Shown here one piece after another: positions 32,010 through 41,811 of a stretch of DNA of 54,916 bases. The stretch is from Anaerofustis stercorihominis (lineage in GTDB: Bacteria; Bacillota; Clostridia; Eubacteriales; Anaerofustaceae): NCBI GenBank assembly GCA_015058295.1, contig SVCP01000007.1, positions 1-54,916 on the forward strand. Reading direction: 5' to 3'. Made by a program: the position numbers and the translations under genes. Positions within the stretch are counted from its first letter, which is position 1, and the number at the start of each line of letters is the position of its first letter. The notes under the pieces are model-generated. The model ran no database searches. It saw only the letters and a list, made by a program, of their open reading frames with translations, and was not told where the DNA came from.

Positions 32010-34181
32010 ATGAGAACTAAAAACTCAAGAGTAGCGGAGAGGCGTATTCTTGGAGCATTCGGCATTATATGCTTTGTGTTTATGCTTCTCATTATAAGAC
32101 TCGTGTATATTCAGATTATTCAGGCCGATGAATATACACAAAAACAAAAGGATTTAATTACATACAGTTCTTCTATAACTGCTAGCAGAGGAGATATATA
32201 TGATAGGAACATGAATATTCTGGCAAAGGATGCAACCTGTGCCAGAATTGTTGTGTATCCGGCGAATATTGAGTATCCGGAAGATATTGCCGGCGAGTTA
32301 AGTGAAGCACTTCAAATGAATTATGATGATGTGTATAAAATGGTAACGTCAGATTCGTCAGAAGTGACCATAAAAAGAAGAGTCGATTACATGACAGCTC
32401 TTGAACTCGATAAAAAATACAATTCCGATACGAAATCAAAACAGTTCCTCGCAGTCTTTGAGGATAAGAAAAGGTACTATACAGATCCGGAATTTGCGCA
32501 GTATATTCTTGGTTTTACTAATGTGGATCATGAAGGGGCATACGGTGTGGAGGCGGAGTATAATTCTGTGCTTAAAGGTATCGATGGAGTTGAAACTGTT
32601 ATAAAAGATGCCAACGGAAGAGAAATTGAATCTCTCACTCAGACAAAAGTAGAAGCAATTCAGGGCAGCAATCTCGTTTTGACCATTGACAGCATAATGC
32701 AATATTATGTTGAGAATATCGTTTATGAAGCATATCTTGAAAATAAGCCGAAACGTGTTATTGTTGCTGTATCTGATCCTGATACCGGAGAGATTCTTGC
32801 GTACTCTGTATACCCGGGATATGATCTTTCCGATCCGTGGACAGTAACAGAAGATTTCAAGAAAGCAATGCTGTCAAAAACTGATAATGATCTGAGTGAT
32901 AATCAGCTTGAAATGTGGAAAAATCCATTGACATCATACATATACGAGCCGGGATCTACATTTAAGATTATCACGACAACAGCAGCTCTTGAAGAAAATA
33001 TTTCTTCAACTTCAAGATACTATAACTGTGCGGGGTATCTGACCGTAGGTGGTGTCCGCATCAAATGTGATGTTTATCCGGGGAGACACGGCAGTCAAAA
33101 TCTTGCAGATGCTGTAAGTAACTCCTGTAACCCGGCTATGATGAAAATAGCAATGGAAATGGGGCCTGATATTTTTTATAAATATATTTACAATTATGGT
33201 TTTGCCATGCCTACAGGTATTGACCTTGATGGAGAAGAAAGTGGTATCCTGTCTGTAAATCAGGATGTCAATTTGGTTGATTTTGTAACCCTTGCATTTG
33301 GTCAGGGACTTGGTGTTACTCCAATTCAGATGCTTCAGGCACTTAATACTGCCGTAAACGGTGGGGAGCTTCTTGTTCCGAGAGTTGCGAAATATGTTGT
33401 GGACAGTGAAACAAATGAGGTGACAACGGAATTTGGCAGGGAAGTAATCCGCAGAGTTATAAGTGAAAGTACGTCTGCAACTATACGTGATATAATGCAC
33501 TATACTGCAGGCAATAATAATACAATCGGCAGGTACTACAAGGGTATGAAGATTGGTGGGAAGACCGGTACTGCTCAGAAATTTGAGAACGGGGCATACC
33601 TTTCGGGTAAATACGTTGCAAGCTTTTACGGTATGATCCCATATGATGATCCGGAACTTTCTGTTATGGTCATAGTTGACGAACCATCAGGTACGTTTAC
33701 TATGGGGGGCTCTGTAGCTGCTCCATTGGGCGCAAAGATACTCAAAAGCTGTTATGAGTACCTATGCAGTCTGGATATTAATGAAACTACTTCCGATTCA
33801 GCCGAAATGTCGGCTAAAGTTCTTATTCCGGATTTGCGCGGGAAAGAACTTGCCGATGCAAAAGAACTCCTTGATGCCTTGGGAATAAAATTTGAAATAC
33901 AGGGTAGTGAGAATGGGGTTATTACGTCTCAAAGTCCGATGCTTGTAGAGTATACGGAAGGCACTGAAATTAAACTTGTTGTGTCCGAAGATAGCAATGC
34001 CCCCGTGGAAATGCCTGATCTGAAAGGAATGAGCGTTTCGCAGGCAAGCCGGCTTTTGGATTCTATCGGTCTTGTATGTAATGTCAATGGCGGCGGGATA
34101 GTAAAATCCCAGAGCGTTAAAGCCGGAACTCCGGTTGAAAGAGGTTCTGTTATTGATGTTTATTTTGAATATTTAGAGTGA
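32010..34181 (+). CDS. spoVD: Class B penicillin-binding protein with PASTA domains (SpoVD/FtsI-like)
   Basis: A 723-residue septal transpeptidase. Order: short cytoplasmic tail, membrane helix at about 15-37, dimerisation domain (R-G-D-I-Y-D-R near 60-66), transpeptidase with Ser316-x-x-Lys319 (P-G-S-T-F-K), S-C-N at 372-374 and K-T-G at 518-520, then two C-terminal PASTA domains (about 600-662 and 664-723; P-D-L-R-G-K and P-D-L-K-G-M starts). It cross-links septal peptidoglycan. SpoVD (spore cortex) and PBP2B (vegetative) have the same layout; as the only such gene here, it could serve vegetative division. The spoVD symbol is therefore tentative. Confidence 0.9.
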   Translation: MRTKNSRVAERRILGAFGIICFVFMLLIIRLVYIQIIQADEYTQKQKDLITYSSSITASRGDIYDRNMNILAKDATCARIVVYPANIEYPEDIAGELSEALQMNYDDVYKMVTSDSSEVTIKRRVDYMTALELDKKYNSDTKSKQFLAVFEDKKRYYTDPEFAQYILGFTNVDHEGAYGVEAEYNSVLKGIDGVETVIKDANGREIESLTQTKVEAIQGSNLVLTIDSIMQYYVENIVYEAYLENKPKRVIVAVSDPDTGEILAYSVYPGYDLSDPWTVTEDFKKAMLSKTDNDLSDNQLEMWKNPLTSYIYEPGSTFKIITTTAALEENISSTSRYYNCAGYLTVGGVRIKCDVYPGRHGSQNLADAVSNSCNPAMMKIAMEMGPDIFYKYIYNYGFAMPTGIDLDGEESGILSVNQDVNLVDFVTLAFGQGLGVTPIQMLQALNTAVNGGELLVPRVAKYVVDSETNEVTTEFGREVIRRVISESTSATIRDIMHYTAGNNNTIGRYYKGMKIGGKTGTAQKFENGAYLSGKYVASFYGMIPYDDPELSVMVIVDEPSGTFTMGGSVAAPLGAKILKSCYEYLCSLDINETTSDSAEMSAKVLIPDLRGKELADAKELLDALGIKFEIQGSENGVITSQSPMLVEYTEGTEIKLVVSEDSNAPVEMPDLKGMSVSQASRLLDSIGLVCNVNGGGIVKSQSVKAGTPVERGSVIDVYFEYLE

Positions 34182-34187
34182 ATTTTG

Positions 34188-34214
34188 TGCGTAGTATGTT
34201 TTTTATGCTACGCA
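34188..34214 (+). terminator. Hairpin between spoVD and murF
   Basis: TGCGTAGTAT and ATGCTACGCA pair over 10 positions with one G-T pair around a T-rich loop. The tail is only weakly T-rich and runs into TTGTGTTATAAT. It may be a partial terminator that tunes read-through within the operon. Confidence 0.6.
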
Positions 34215-34215
34215 G

Positions 34216-34227
34216 TTGTGTTATAAT
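34216..34227 (+). promoter_or_regulatory. Extended -10 promoter of murF, internal to the dcw cluster
   Basis: TTGTGTTATAAT (TATAAT at 34222-34227, TGT extended -10) lies directly after the hairpin and 47 bases before murF. It is identical over 12 bases to the block before nadE (291-302). Confidence 0.55.
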
Positions 34228-34274
34228 TACACGATGTAACGTGACAAGTCATCGTTTGTTATTGGGGGGAGAAT

Positions 34275-35639
34275 ATGCTCAGATTTACTGTGAAAGAAAT
34301 AGCGTCTATGATGAACGGGCAAATTGTATGCGGGGATGAAAATACAATTGCCGAAGGGGTTTGTGTGGATTCGAGAGTCGCAAAAGAAAAAATGATATTT
34401 TTTGCTCTCAAGGGCGAAGTTACAGATGGTCATAGGTTTATTCGTTCTGCCGTTGAAAATGGTGCTTGTGCAGTGGTTGTCAGCGAGAAACAAGATATTG
34501 ATGTATGTCAGATCCTTGTTGAAGACACATTTACCGCTTTACAGGCACTGACCAAAGCATACATTGCAATGTTTCCTATAAAGTATATTGCTGTAACGGG
34601 AAGCAGTGGAAAGACAACGACAAAAGATATAATCGCAGCTGTTCTTTCGGAAAAATACAATGTTCTGAAAACTCAAGGGAATCTCAACAGCACTACGGGT
34701 GTTCCTCTTACGTTATTTGATCTTGATCATGCTCATGAGATCGGAGTTATTGAAATGTCTATGAGCAGTCGTGGAGAAATATACGGAAATTGCGATATTG
34801 TAAGGCCGGATACGGTGGTTATTACAAATATCGGTCTTTGTCATATAGAATATCTTGGTACGCAGGATAATATATTTGCCGCAAAAACAGAAGCATTCGC
34901 ATTTCTTGGAAAAGAAAATACAGCGATTCTGAACGGTGAAGATAAGTATTTCATTCATTATGAAAATGATAATTTTAATGTAGTCAAAGTGGGTATTGAT
35001 AACGGAGACCTTCAGGCGAAAGATATCGTTTACGAGAGTGACAGAATGTTCTTTACTGTAAAAATAAACGGAAAAGATGAGCGATTTGAATTTTTGTATC
35101 CGGGCAGACATAATGTTCTTAATTGTCTCAGTGCAATAGCAGTTGCTCTTAAATATGGACTTAGCTGCGATCAGATAAGAAGTGGACTAAAAAAATTTGT
35201 TCCCAGTAAAAACAGAATGGATATTTCCAGAAGTGAATTTGCAACACTTATAAATGACACATATAATGCTAACCCGGATTCAATGAGAGCTGCTATGGAT
35301 GTTCTTGGTCATATGGCAAAAGGAAGGAAGATAGCTGTTGTGGGTGATATGCTTGAGCTTGGAGAGCAGTCAAAAGAACTTCACAGACAGTGCGGAGAAT
35401 ATGCGGCAACAAAAGATATTGATTTTGTGTACTCTGTAGGCGAATATGCAAATGACTATAAAGAAGGCTTCGATTCGATACAGTCTTCGGGGATATGTAT
35501 TGCATTTGTCGATAAAATTTCTCTCTCAAAATACCTTAATGAAACCACTGTGAAAGATGACTGTATATTATTTAAAGCTTCGAGAGGCATGGAACTTGAA
35601 CATGTGTATTTTTCACTTAAGGAGGCTATTGAGAAGTAA
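34275..35639 (+). CDS. murF: UDP-MurNAc-tripeptide--D-Ala-D-Ala ligase (MurF)
   Basis: It adds D-Ala-D-Ala to complete the UDP-MurNAc-pentapeptide in the cytosol. The 454-residue Mur ligase has the ATP P-loop G-S-S-G-K-T-T-T at 109-116, N-x-x-x-G-V-P-L-T just after it (the MurF form), H-N-V-L-N-C near 279 and the N-D-T-Y-N-A-N-P-D-S motif near 329-338 that marks MurF rather than MurE. It follows spoVD without a murE gene. The stop overlaps the mraY start by one base (TAATG). Confidence 0.94.
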   Translation: MLRFTVKEIASMMNGQIVCGDENTIAEGVCVDSRVAKEKMIFFALKGEVTDGHRFIRSAVENGACAVVVSEKQDIDVCQILVEDTFTALQALTKAYIAMFPIKYIAVTGSSGKTTTKDIIAAVLSEKYNVLKTQGNLNSTTGVPLTLFDLDHAHEIGVIEMSMSSRGEIYGNCDIVRPDTVVITNIGLCHIEYLGTQDNIFAAKTEAFAFLGKENTAILNGEDKYFIHYENDNFNVVKVGIDNGDLQAKDIVYESDRMFFTVKINGKDERFEFLYPGRHNVLNCLSAIAVALKYGLSCDQIRSGLKKFVPSKNRMDISRSEFATLINDTYNANPDSMRAAMDVLGHMAKGRKIAVVGDMLELGEQSKELHRQCGEYAATKDIDFVYSVGEYANDYKEGFDSIQSSGICIAFVDKISLSKYLNETTVKDDCILFKASRGMELEHVYFSLKEAIEK

Positions 35640-36640
35640 TGAACAGACCAATAATTGCGACGCTGATCTCATTTTTCATCGTGATAATCATATGTCCTAA
35701 GTTGATTCCTGTTCTGGCCAGTCTCAAATTCGGACAGCCGGTGAGAGGGTTGGGGCCAAAAACTCATTATAAGAAAGCGGGAACTCCAACCATGGGTGGG
35801 ATATCATTCCTTGTGGCAATAATCGTAACCTGTATATTGTTTTCCGGAGGAACTGACTTTACACTTCTGTTCGCGGTACTCCTTACGGTTATTTTTTCGC
35901 TTATCGGATTCCTTGATGATTACGTTAAGATCGCACAGAAAAATGCGGTGGTTTATGAACAGGGGATTTCATCGGCATCTCTCGGTCTAGGTATGGGACA
36001 TAAGATAATACTGCAGATTGTAGTTTCTGCAGCGCTTGCAATATACACAGCATATCACCCTGATCTTGGTACAGATATTATCATTCCGTTTTTTAACGTA
36101 AATTTTGATCTGGGTATATTCTTTATTCCGTTTGTTATATTCGCCGTTGTAGGTATTCTGAATGCGGTAAACTTCACAGATGGTCTTGATGGACTTGCAA
36201 GCGGCGTTACGATGATCGTTATGACGTTCTTTCTTTTCGCATGTATATCAGACGGATATACATCGATGAGTATTTTCGGTGCATCTGTTATAGGTGGATG
36301 TCTGGGATTTTTGTGTTATAATTTCAACCCGGCAGGAGTGTTTATGGGGGATACCGGATCTATGGCGCTTGGCGGTGCAGTCTCTGTGATTGCGGTACTG
36401 AGCAAGACGGAATTGTTTGTAGTGATCGCAGGGCTTATATATGTTATCGAAGCACTTTCTGTTGTTCTTCAGATAGGATATTTCAGACTGACTCACGGAA
36501 AGAGACTGTTTAAAATGGCACCGATACACCATCATTTTGAGCTGATTGGATATGAAGAAACGAAAATAGTAATTTCATTCTGGGTATTCACCGCAGTTTG
36601 TGTAATGATCGCTATGTTGTCATTGAATATAACATTTTAA
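35639..36640 (+). CDS. mraY: Phospho-MurNAc-pentapeptide transferase (MraY)
   Basis: The integral membrane enzyme that transfers phospho-MurNAc-pentapeptide to undecaprenyl phosphate, forming lipid I. The 333-residue protein has about ten membrane helices and the family motifs: G-T-P-T-M-G-G near 46-52, L-D-D-Y-V-K near 93-98 (catalytic aspartates), N-F-T-D-G-L-D-G-L near 178-186, and the histidine motif M-A-P-I-H-H-H-F-E near 293-301. It is translationally coupled to murF. Confidence 0.96.
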   Translation: MNRPIIATLISFFIVIIICPKLIPVLASLKFGQPVRGLGPKTHYKKAGTPTMGGISFLVAIIVTCILFSGGTDFTLLFAVLLTVIFSLIGFLDDYVKIAQKNAVVYEQGISSASLGLGMGHKIILQIVVSAALAIYTAYHPDLGTDIIIPFFNVNFDLGIFFIPFVIFAVVGILNAVNFTDGLDGLASGVTMIVMTFFLFACISDGYTSMSIFGASVIGGCLGFLCYNFNPAGVFMGDTGSMALGGAVSVIAVLSKTELFVVIAGLIYVIEALSVVLQIGYFRLTHGKRLFKMAPIHHHFELIGYEETKIVISFWVFTAVCVMIAMLSLNITF

Positions 36641-36652
36641 AGGAGTAATTGC

Positions 36653-38026
36653 ATGGAATTCAAAGTTAATGGTAATAAATTTGTAATAATAGGTGCCGGC
36701 AGAAGTGGAATCTGTGTTGCTAAATTTATTGCAAAAAATGGTGGAACGGCACTTTTGTGTGATACAAAAGAGTTTGAACAACTAAAAAAAGAAGGTTTCG
36801 GCGTTGAAACTACACTTAATGTTGAGGGTATAATTACACATTTCGGTGCGAATCCCGACAGAAATGATATAAGAGGCGCTTATGCAATGATCTTGAGTCC
36901 GGGAGCACCGGATACAATACCGCCTTGTGTTGTTGCGAGAGAAGAAGGTGTGGAAATATACAGTGAGATTGAATTTGCATATTCCTTTTATAAAGGAGCT
37001 GTCGTTGCAATTACAGGAACTAACGGAAAGACAACCACAACAACTCTTACGGGTGAACTTTTCAGAAACGGCGGAAAAGAAACTTATGTGGGCGGAAATA
37101 TAGGTGATCCGTTCATTAACTACGCAAAAGATGCATCGGAAGACAGTTATATTGCTCTTGAAATAAGCTCTTTCCAGCTTTCTCAGAACAGAAAGCTTCA
37201 TCCGAAGGTTGCTGTTATCACTAATATTACTCCGGATCACCTTGACAGACATAAAACGATGGAAAATTATATTGCGGCCAAGGCGAGAGTGTTTGAAAAT
37301 ATGACAGGGGATGATGTTGTTATCCTTAATTATGACGATCCCCTTACAAGAGAACTGCATAGTCTTGTCAAATGCAAATATGTATATTTTTCTCTGAAAG
37401 AAAAAGTTGAAGGTGCATATTTGGAGAACAACGAAATCATAATAAATATGGACGGCAATAGTTTTTCATTGATCCGTCCCGATGAAATGAAGCTTTTGGG
37501 TCTGCACAATGCAGCAAATACAATGTGTGCATCTCTCGCGGCTTACATATGTGGTATAGATATTGACAGCATTAAAAATACTCTCAGAAACTTTGAGCCT
37601 GTCGAACACAGAATGGAATATGTTGCTACTAAAAATGGCGTCATTTATGTAAATGATTCAAAAGGTACGAACCCGGAAGCAACAATGGTCGCTCTTGATG
37701 CGATTCAAAGTGGACTCGTTATTATTCTCGGTGGTTATGATAAACACAGTGAATTTGATGAACTTCTTGAGATCATCAAAAATAAAGATACCCGTGCCTG
37801 TGTTGTGCTTGGTGCCACAACGCAAAAGATTGTTGACAGTGCAAATAAAGCAGGCTATGACAGAATATATAAAGTGGAAAATTACGAACAAGCAGTCGCA
37901 AAATGTGCGGAATTAGCTAAGGAAGGAGATTATGTACTTTTATCTCCTGCATGCGCGAGCTGGGATATGTTTGATAGTTATGAGACAAGGGGTAGGGTAT
38001 TTAAAGAACTTGTGAGAAACTTATAG
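36653..38026 (+). CDS. murD: UDP-MurNAc-L-alanine--D-glutamate ligase (MurD)
   Basis: The cytosolic ligase that adds D-glutamate to UDP-MurNAc-L-Ala. The 457-residue protein has the N-terminal Rossmann-like G-A-G-R-S-G-I near 14-20, P-loop T-G-T-N-G-K-T-T-T at 121-129, G-G-N-I-G near 145, S-S-F-Q-L near 175 and N-D-S-K-G-T-N near 330, all typical for MurD. A AAGGAGT site precedes the ATG. The next gene starts 31 bases after the stop. Confidence 0.96.
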   Translation: MEFKVNGNKFVIIGAGRSGICVAKFIAKNGGTALLCDTKEFEQLKKEGFGVETTLNVEGIITHFGANPDRNDIRGAYAMILSPGAPDTIPPCVVAREEGVEIYSEIEFAYSFYKGAVVAITGTNGKTTTTTLTGELFRNGGKETYVGGNIGDPFINYAKDASEDSYIALEISSFQLSQNRKLHPKVAVITNITPDHLDRHKTMENYIAAKARVFENMTGDDVVILNYDDPLTRELHSLVKCKYVYFSLKEKVEGAYLENNEIIINMDGNSFSLIRPDEMKLLGLHNAANTMCASLAAYICGIDIDSIKNTLRNFEPVEHRMEYVATKNGVIYVNDSKGTNPEATMVALDAIQSGLVIILGGYDKHSEFDELLEIIKNKDTRACVVLGATTQKIVDSANKAGYDRIYKVENYEQAVAKCAELAKEGDYVLLSPACASWDMFDSYETRGRVFKELVRNL

Positions 38027-38057
38027 TTCGGCATATATGCGGAGGTACAGACCGAAA

Positions 38058-39338
38058 ATGGGCGTAAAAAGATTTTTCAGAAATGAAATAAAGGAACTGC
38101 ATGATTTTTTTAAAGAGACACGCAGTTATATTGTAAACTTCTCTCTGGGGAGCACTTTCAGAAATGTCGGTACACATATAGAAAAAAGTTGCTCCGATAT
38201 GTGGCATACAATTCCGCTGATGATCAGAGGAATGAAAGCTGAAGCAAAAAAAAGAAGTGATCTGACGATAGTAATGCTCATACTGATACTTCTCTGTACA
38301 GGATTCGTGATGATCTGGTCAGCAAGTATGTACGAAGCAAGGCTTGCCGGAAATGAATTTTCCATTGTTACAAGTCAGATAAAATATGCTGCTGTTGGCC
38401 TTGTGTTGATGTATCTGGTATCTCTTATCGATTACAGACATACAAGAAAATATGCGGGATTCGCAGTTTTGTTGATGTTTGTTATGTTGTGTCTGATTTT
38501 TGTTGACGGTTTCAGTGGAGAGGTAAAGGGTGCCACCAGAGGTCTTTCCATAGGTCCTGTTACATTTATGCCTGTTGAACCGACAAAGATAGCTGTCTTG
38601 CTGTTTATGTCACATATAATGGATAAACGAATTTCCGAAGTTCATAAGACCAAAACATTTTTAAAGACATTGATTTTTTGCGGTGTTTTGTGCCTCATTA
38701 TAGTTTTGCAGCCGGCGCTCTCCTCAGGAATAATTGTCGCCGGACTTATCATCGGAATTTTTTTCATGGCAGGTGGAAGGCTGTCTTATATCGTAGCTCT
38801 TGGCGGTCTGGGCTGTGGTGCGGTTGCTTATTATGTCCTTTCATCACCTTGGAGAGTACAAAGATTATTCGCCTTTCTCGATCCTTTTGCAGACCTTCTG
38901 GGTTCGGGCTGGCAGCCTGCACAGTCTCTTATGGCTCTTGGCTCAGGTGGACTGTTTGGTCAGGGAATAGGAAATGGGGTTGCGAAATTAAGTTATATTC
39001 CCGAATCGCAGAATGACTATATTTTTTCGATTATAGGAGAAGAACTTGGTTTATTCGGTTGTCTTTTTGTGATATTCGGATTTTTATTCCTTGTATTCAG
39101 ACTCCTGATTCTCGGTCTCAGGGCACCGGATATGTACGGCAGACTCATATGCTCTGGCATGGGCATATTGATCGCAATTCAGGTATTTCTGAATATTGCC
39201 GTTGTAACAAACAGTATGCCTTCCACAGGAATCACACTTCCGTTTATCAGTTCAGGTGGATCTTCATTGGTCACTCTCCTGTTTGGTATGGGAATTGTAC
39301 TTAATGTATCGAGAAACATTCGGCGAAAGAATAATTAA
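38058..39338 (+). CDS. ftsW: SEDS peptidoglycan polymerase FtsW/SpoVE
   Basis: A membrane glycosyltransferase that polymerises lipid II at the septum with its partner class B PBP. I choose the ATG at 38058 because GCGGAGG lies between it and an upstream ATG at 38037 that has no ribosome site; the spacing is long at 12 bases. The 426-residue protein has ten membrane helices and the SEDS motifs: K-G-A-T-R-G-L near 163, P-V-E-P-T-K near 180, S-S-P-W-R-V-Q-R near 270, S-Q-N-D-Y-I-F-S near 318 and P-F-I-S-S-G-G-S-S near 395. About 70 residues precede the first membrane helix, a longer cytoplasmic head than in most FtsW. Confidence 0.93.
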   Translation: MGVKRFFRNEIKELHDFFKETRSYIVNFSLGSTFRNVGTHIEKSCSDMWHTIPLMIRGMKAEAKKRSDLTIVMLILILLCTGFVMIWSASMYEARLAGNEFSIVTSQIKYAAVGLVLMYLVSLIDYRHTRKYAGFAVLLMFVMLCLIFVDGFSGEVKGATRGLSIGPVTFMPVEPTKIAVLLFMSHIMDKRISEVHKTKTFLKTLIFCGVLCLIIVLQPALSSGIIVAGLIIGIFFMAGGRLSYIVALGGLGCGAVAYYVLSSPWRVQRLFAFLDPFADLLGSGWQPAQSLMALGSGGLFGQGIGNGVAKLSYIPESQNDYIFSIIGEELGLFGCLFVIFGFLFLVFRLLILGLRAPDMYGRLICSGMGILIAIQVFLNIAVVTNSMPSTGITLPFISSGGSSLVTLLFGMGIVLNVSRNIRRKNN

Positions 39339-39362
39339 AAATAAAAAACGGAGAAGAAAAAT

Positions 39363-40484
39363 ATGAAAGTCCTTGTTGCAGGCGGCGGCACAGGCGGACA
39401 CGTTTATCCTGCTATTGCCATAGCCAATGAACTCAGACACAGACATGAAGACTGGCAGATAGAATTTGTGGGCAGACATAATCAGATTGAAGGAAGAGCT
39501 GTTCCTGCTGCAGGATATGTTATCCACAATCTGCATGTTTCGGCATTTGAACGCTTTTACGGTATTAAAGAAAAGATGGAAGTTATCGGAAGACTTTGCA
39601 TCGCTATGAAGGACTCGTTCAAACTTCTTAAAGAACTTAAACCCGATATGGTTATCGGTACAGGAGGTTACATTTCCGGTCCGATTACTATGTGTGCGGC
39701 GCTGAAAGGAATTCCGACCCTTATAAGTGAACAGAATGTGATTCCCGGTTTTACGATTAAAACATTGTCCGGATTTGTTGATACGGTATGCATTCCATTT
39801 TCCGGAGCACGTGATTATATGAAAAAGCCGGAAAAATGTGTTCTTACGGGTAACCCTGTAAGAAGAGAATTTGGTCTTTTCACGAGGGAGCTTGCCCGTA
39901 AATCACTTGGTATAAATGAAAATCAGAAATTTATCTTTTCAATGGGTGGAAGTCTTGGTGCAAAAAGCATAAATGACGCAGTTTCTGAAATGATAATGCG
40001 TAAGGCAGATAATAAGGATTTTTTCTTTATTCATATTACGGGAAAAGATGATTATGAATCGGTGATGAATTCTTTAAAAGAAAAAGGATTTGATCCTGAT
40101 ATGTATGATAATGTAAAGATCCTTTCATTTACGGAAGATATGCCTATGATGCTTAATGCTGCAGATTTAGTAATATCACGCAGTGGGGCAATGAGCCTTT
40201 CGGAAATAAATTATGTGGGTGTTCCTGCTATTTATATTCCGTATCCTTATGCGGTAAACGATCATCAGACCAAGAACGCAATGTTCTCCGTAAAAAATGA
40301 AGCAGCTGTTCTCATTGAAGATGACAGACTTACATGTGACATGCTTGTCTCTTGCGTGGAAGACATCGTTTTTGATGAGGAAAAGAGCAAAAAAATGAGA
40401 GAAAACTCCGAAAGGATAGGTATCAGAAATTCATCAGAGCTTATCGCGCAGGAAGTCGAAAAACTTTTAAAAATAACTCATTAA
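39363..40484 (+). CDS. murG: UDP-GlcNAc:undecaprenyl-PP-MurNAc-pentapeptide GlcNAc transferase (MurG)
   Basis: The membrane-associated GT28 enzyme that makes lipid II from lipid I. The 373-residue protein starts with the G-G-G-T-G-G-H-V-Y-P loop at 8-17, has a second glycine loop G-G-S-L-G-A-K near 196-202, and the donor-site S-R-S-G-A-M-S-L-S-E region near 272-281, where MurG recognises UDP-GlcNAc. A CGGAGA site precedes the ATG, 24 bases after ftsW. Confidence 0.95.
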   Translation: MKVLVAGGGTGGHVYPAIAIANELRHRHEDWQIEFVGRHNQIEGRAVPAAGYVIHNLHVSAFERFYGIKEKMEVIGRLCIAMKDSFKLLKELKPDMVIGTGGYISGPITMCAALKGIPTLISEQNVIPGFTIKTLSGFVDTVCIPFSGARDYMKKPEKCVLTGNPVRREFGLFTRELARKSLGINENQKFIFSMGGSLGAKSINDAVSEMIMRKADNKDFFFIHITGKDDYESVMNSLKEKGFDPDMYDNVKILSFTEDMPMMLNAADLVISRSGAMSLSEINYVGVPAIYIPYPYAVNDHQTKNAMFSVKNEAAVLIEDDRLTCDMLVSCVEDIVFDEEKSKKMRENSERIGIRNSSELIAQEVEKLLKITH

Positions 40485-40546
40485 GTTGAGTAACCCATAT
40501 GTGATCTCCTGAATAATATGTAACATATTCTGTTTTGGAGGTTTTG

Positions 40547-41803
40547 ATGGGGAAGTACATAATAAATGGCGGAAATCGTCTTGAAGGCGAGATTTCTCTT
40601 CAGGGATCTAAAAATGCTGCACTCCCGATAATGGCAGCATGTGTTCTGTGTGAAGGTACTGTTGTTCTGAATAATGTCCCGGATATTGCCGATGTAAGTA
40701 TAATGAAACAGATCCTTTCATCTATTGGATGCATGATCACAACAGATGGAAATTCTCTGTACATAGATGCTTCAGAGCTCAGCGGAAGTACGGTTTCAGA
40801 ATGTCTTGTCAATAAAATGCGTTCTTCAATAATCTTGATGGGAGCGCTTATTGCGAGAAACAGACAAACAAAATTTTCATATCCCGGAGGATGCGATATC
40901 GGGCTCAGGCCAATCGATATGCATCTGAAAGGTCTGAGGGATCTCGGAGCAAAAATAACCGAAGATCACGGATATATTTTGGTTGACGCCAAAGATCTTC
41001 ATTCAGGGAATATTCACCTGAATTACCCCAGTGTAGGTGCTACGGAAAATATTATGCTTGCAAGCATATTTACAAAAGGTGTTACTTCTATATCGAATGC
41101 TGCGAAAGAGCCTGAAATAGTGGATTTGCAGTATTTTCTCAATGCAATGGGAGCAAGAGTTTACGGTGCGGGAACAAATACCGTATATATCGAGGGTGTA
41201 GATAGATTAAATGGTTGCAGTTATGATATAATGAGTGATAGAATAGTTTCCGCAACGTATATGTGCGCTGTGAATATGTGTGGTGGCGATGTTTTAATTA
41301 AAAATGCATCGCTTGAACATATAAAATCACCTTATTACAAACTCATTGAAAGTGGACTGACGGTTCAGAATTATTCTGACGGTATAAGAGTTTCGTCAGA
41401 CGGAAAAGTGAACTGTATCGACAGCATAATCAGTATGCCGTATCCCGGTTTTCCTACAGATCTGCAGCCGGTATTCACTTCGATGCTCACAGTCAGTAAC
41501 TCTACGGCGATCATAAATGAAACAGTATTTGAAAACAGATACAGATTTACATCTCAGCTTGTCCGTATGGGAGCAAATATCAAAATTGAAGGCAGGATTG
41601 CAGTTGTTACCGGCGTACAGTCTCTCAGTGCCACAAGGGTATATGCTGAAGACCTCAGGGGTGGTGCAGCATTGGTTCTTGCTGGTCTTCGTGCAAACGG
41701 AAATACCATAGTGGAAGATGTCGGACACATATTCAGAGGATACGAAAATTTTCATCAGAATCTTGCAGATTTGGGTGCGGATATAAGGTACGTACCTGAT
41801 TAG
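40547..41803 (+). CDS. murA: UDP-GlcNAc 1-carboxyvinyltransferase (MurA)
   Basis: The first committed enzyme of peptidoglycan synthesis, adding enolpyruvate to UDP-GlcNAc. The ATG at 40547 follows TGGAGG with five bases of spacing; upstream TTG codons in frame overlap that site. The 418-residue protein keeps Lys22 (G-S-K-N-A-A-L-P) and the catalytic Cys116 in P-G-G-C-D-I-G-L-R-P. Having Cys rather than Asp at that position predicts fosfomycin sensitivity of this copy, following known MurA chemistry. Placement between murG and divIB, where Bacillus has murB, is a clostridial-style variation. A 62-base gap precedes it. Confidence 0.95.
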   Translation: MGKYIINGGNRLEGEISLQGSKNAALPIMAACVLCEGTVVLNNVPDIADVSIMKQILSSIGCMITTDGNSLYIDASELSGSTVSECLVNKMRSSIILMGALIARNRQTKFSYPGGCDIGLRPIDMHLKGLRDLGAKITEDHGYILVDAKDLHSGNIHLNYPSVGATENIMLASIFTKGVTSISNAAKEPEIVDLQYFLNAMGARVYGAGTNTVYIEGVDRLNGCSYDIMSDRIVSATYMCAVNMCGGDVLIKNASLEHIKSPYYKLIESGLTVQNYSDGIRVSSDGKVNCIDSIISMPYPGFPTDLQPVFTSMLTVSNSTAIINETVFENRYRFTSQLVRMGANIKIEGRIAVVTGVQSLSATRVYAEDLRGGAALVLAGLRANGNTIVEDVGHIFRGYENFHQNLADLGADIRYVPD

Positions 41804-41811
41804 AGGATAAA

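Noticed and set aside
40515-40529. AATATG-TAA-CATATT palindrome before murA
   Set aside because: Short, AT-rich and without a nearby promoter; likely chance in this base composition.
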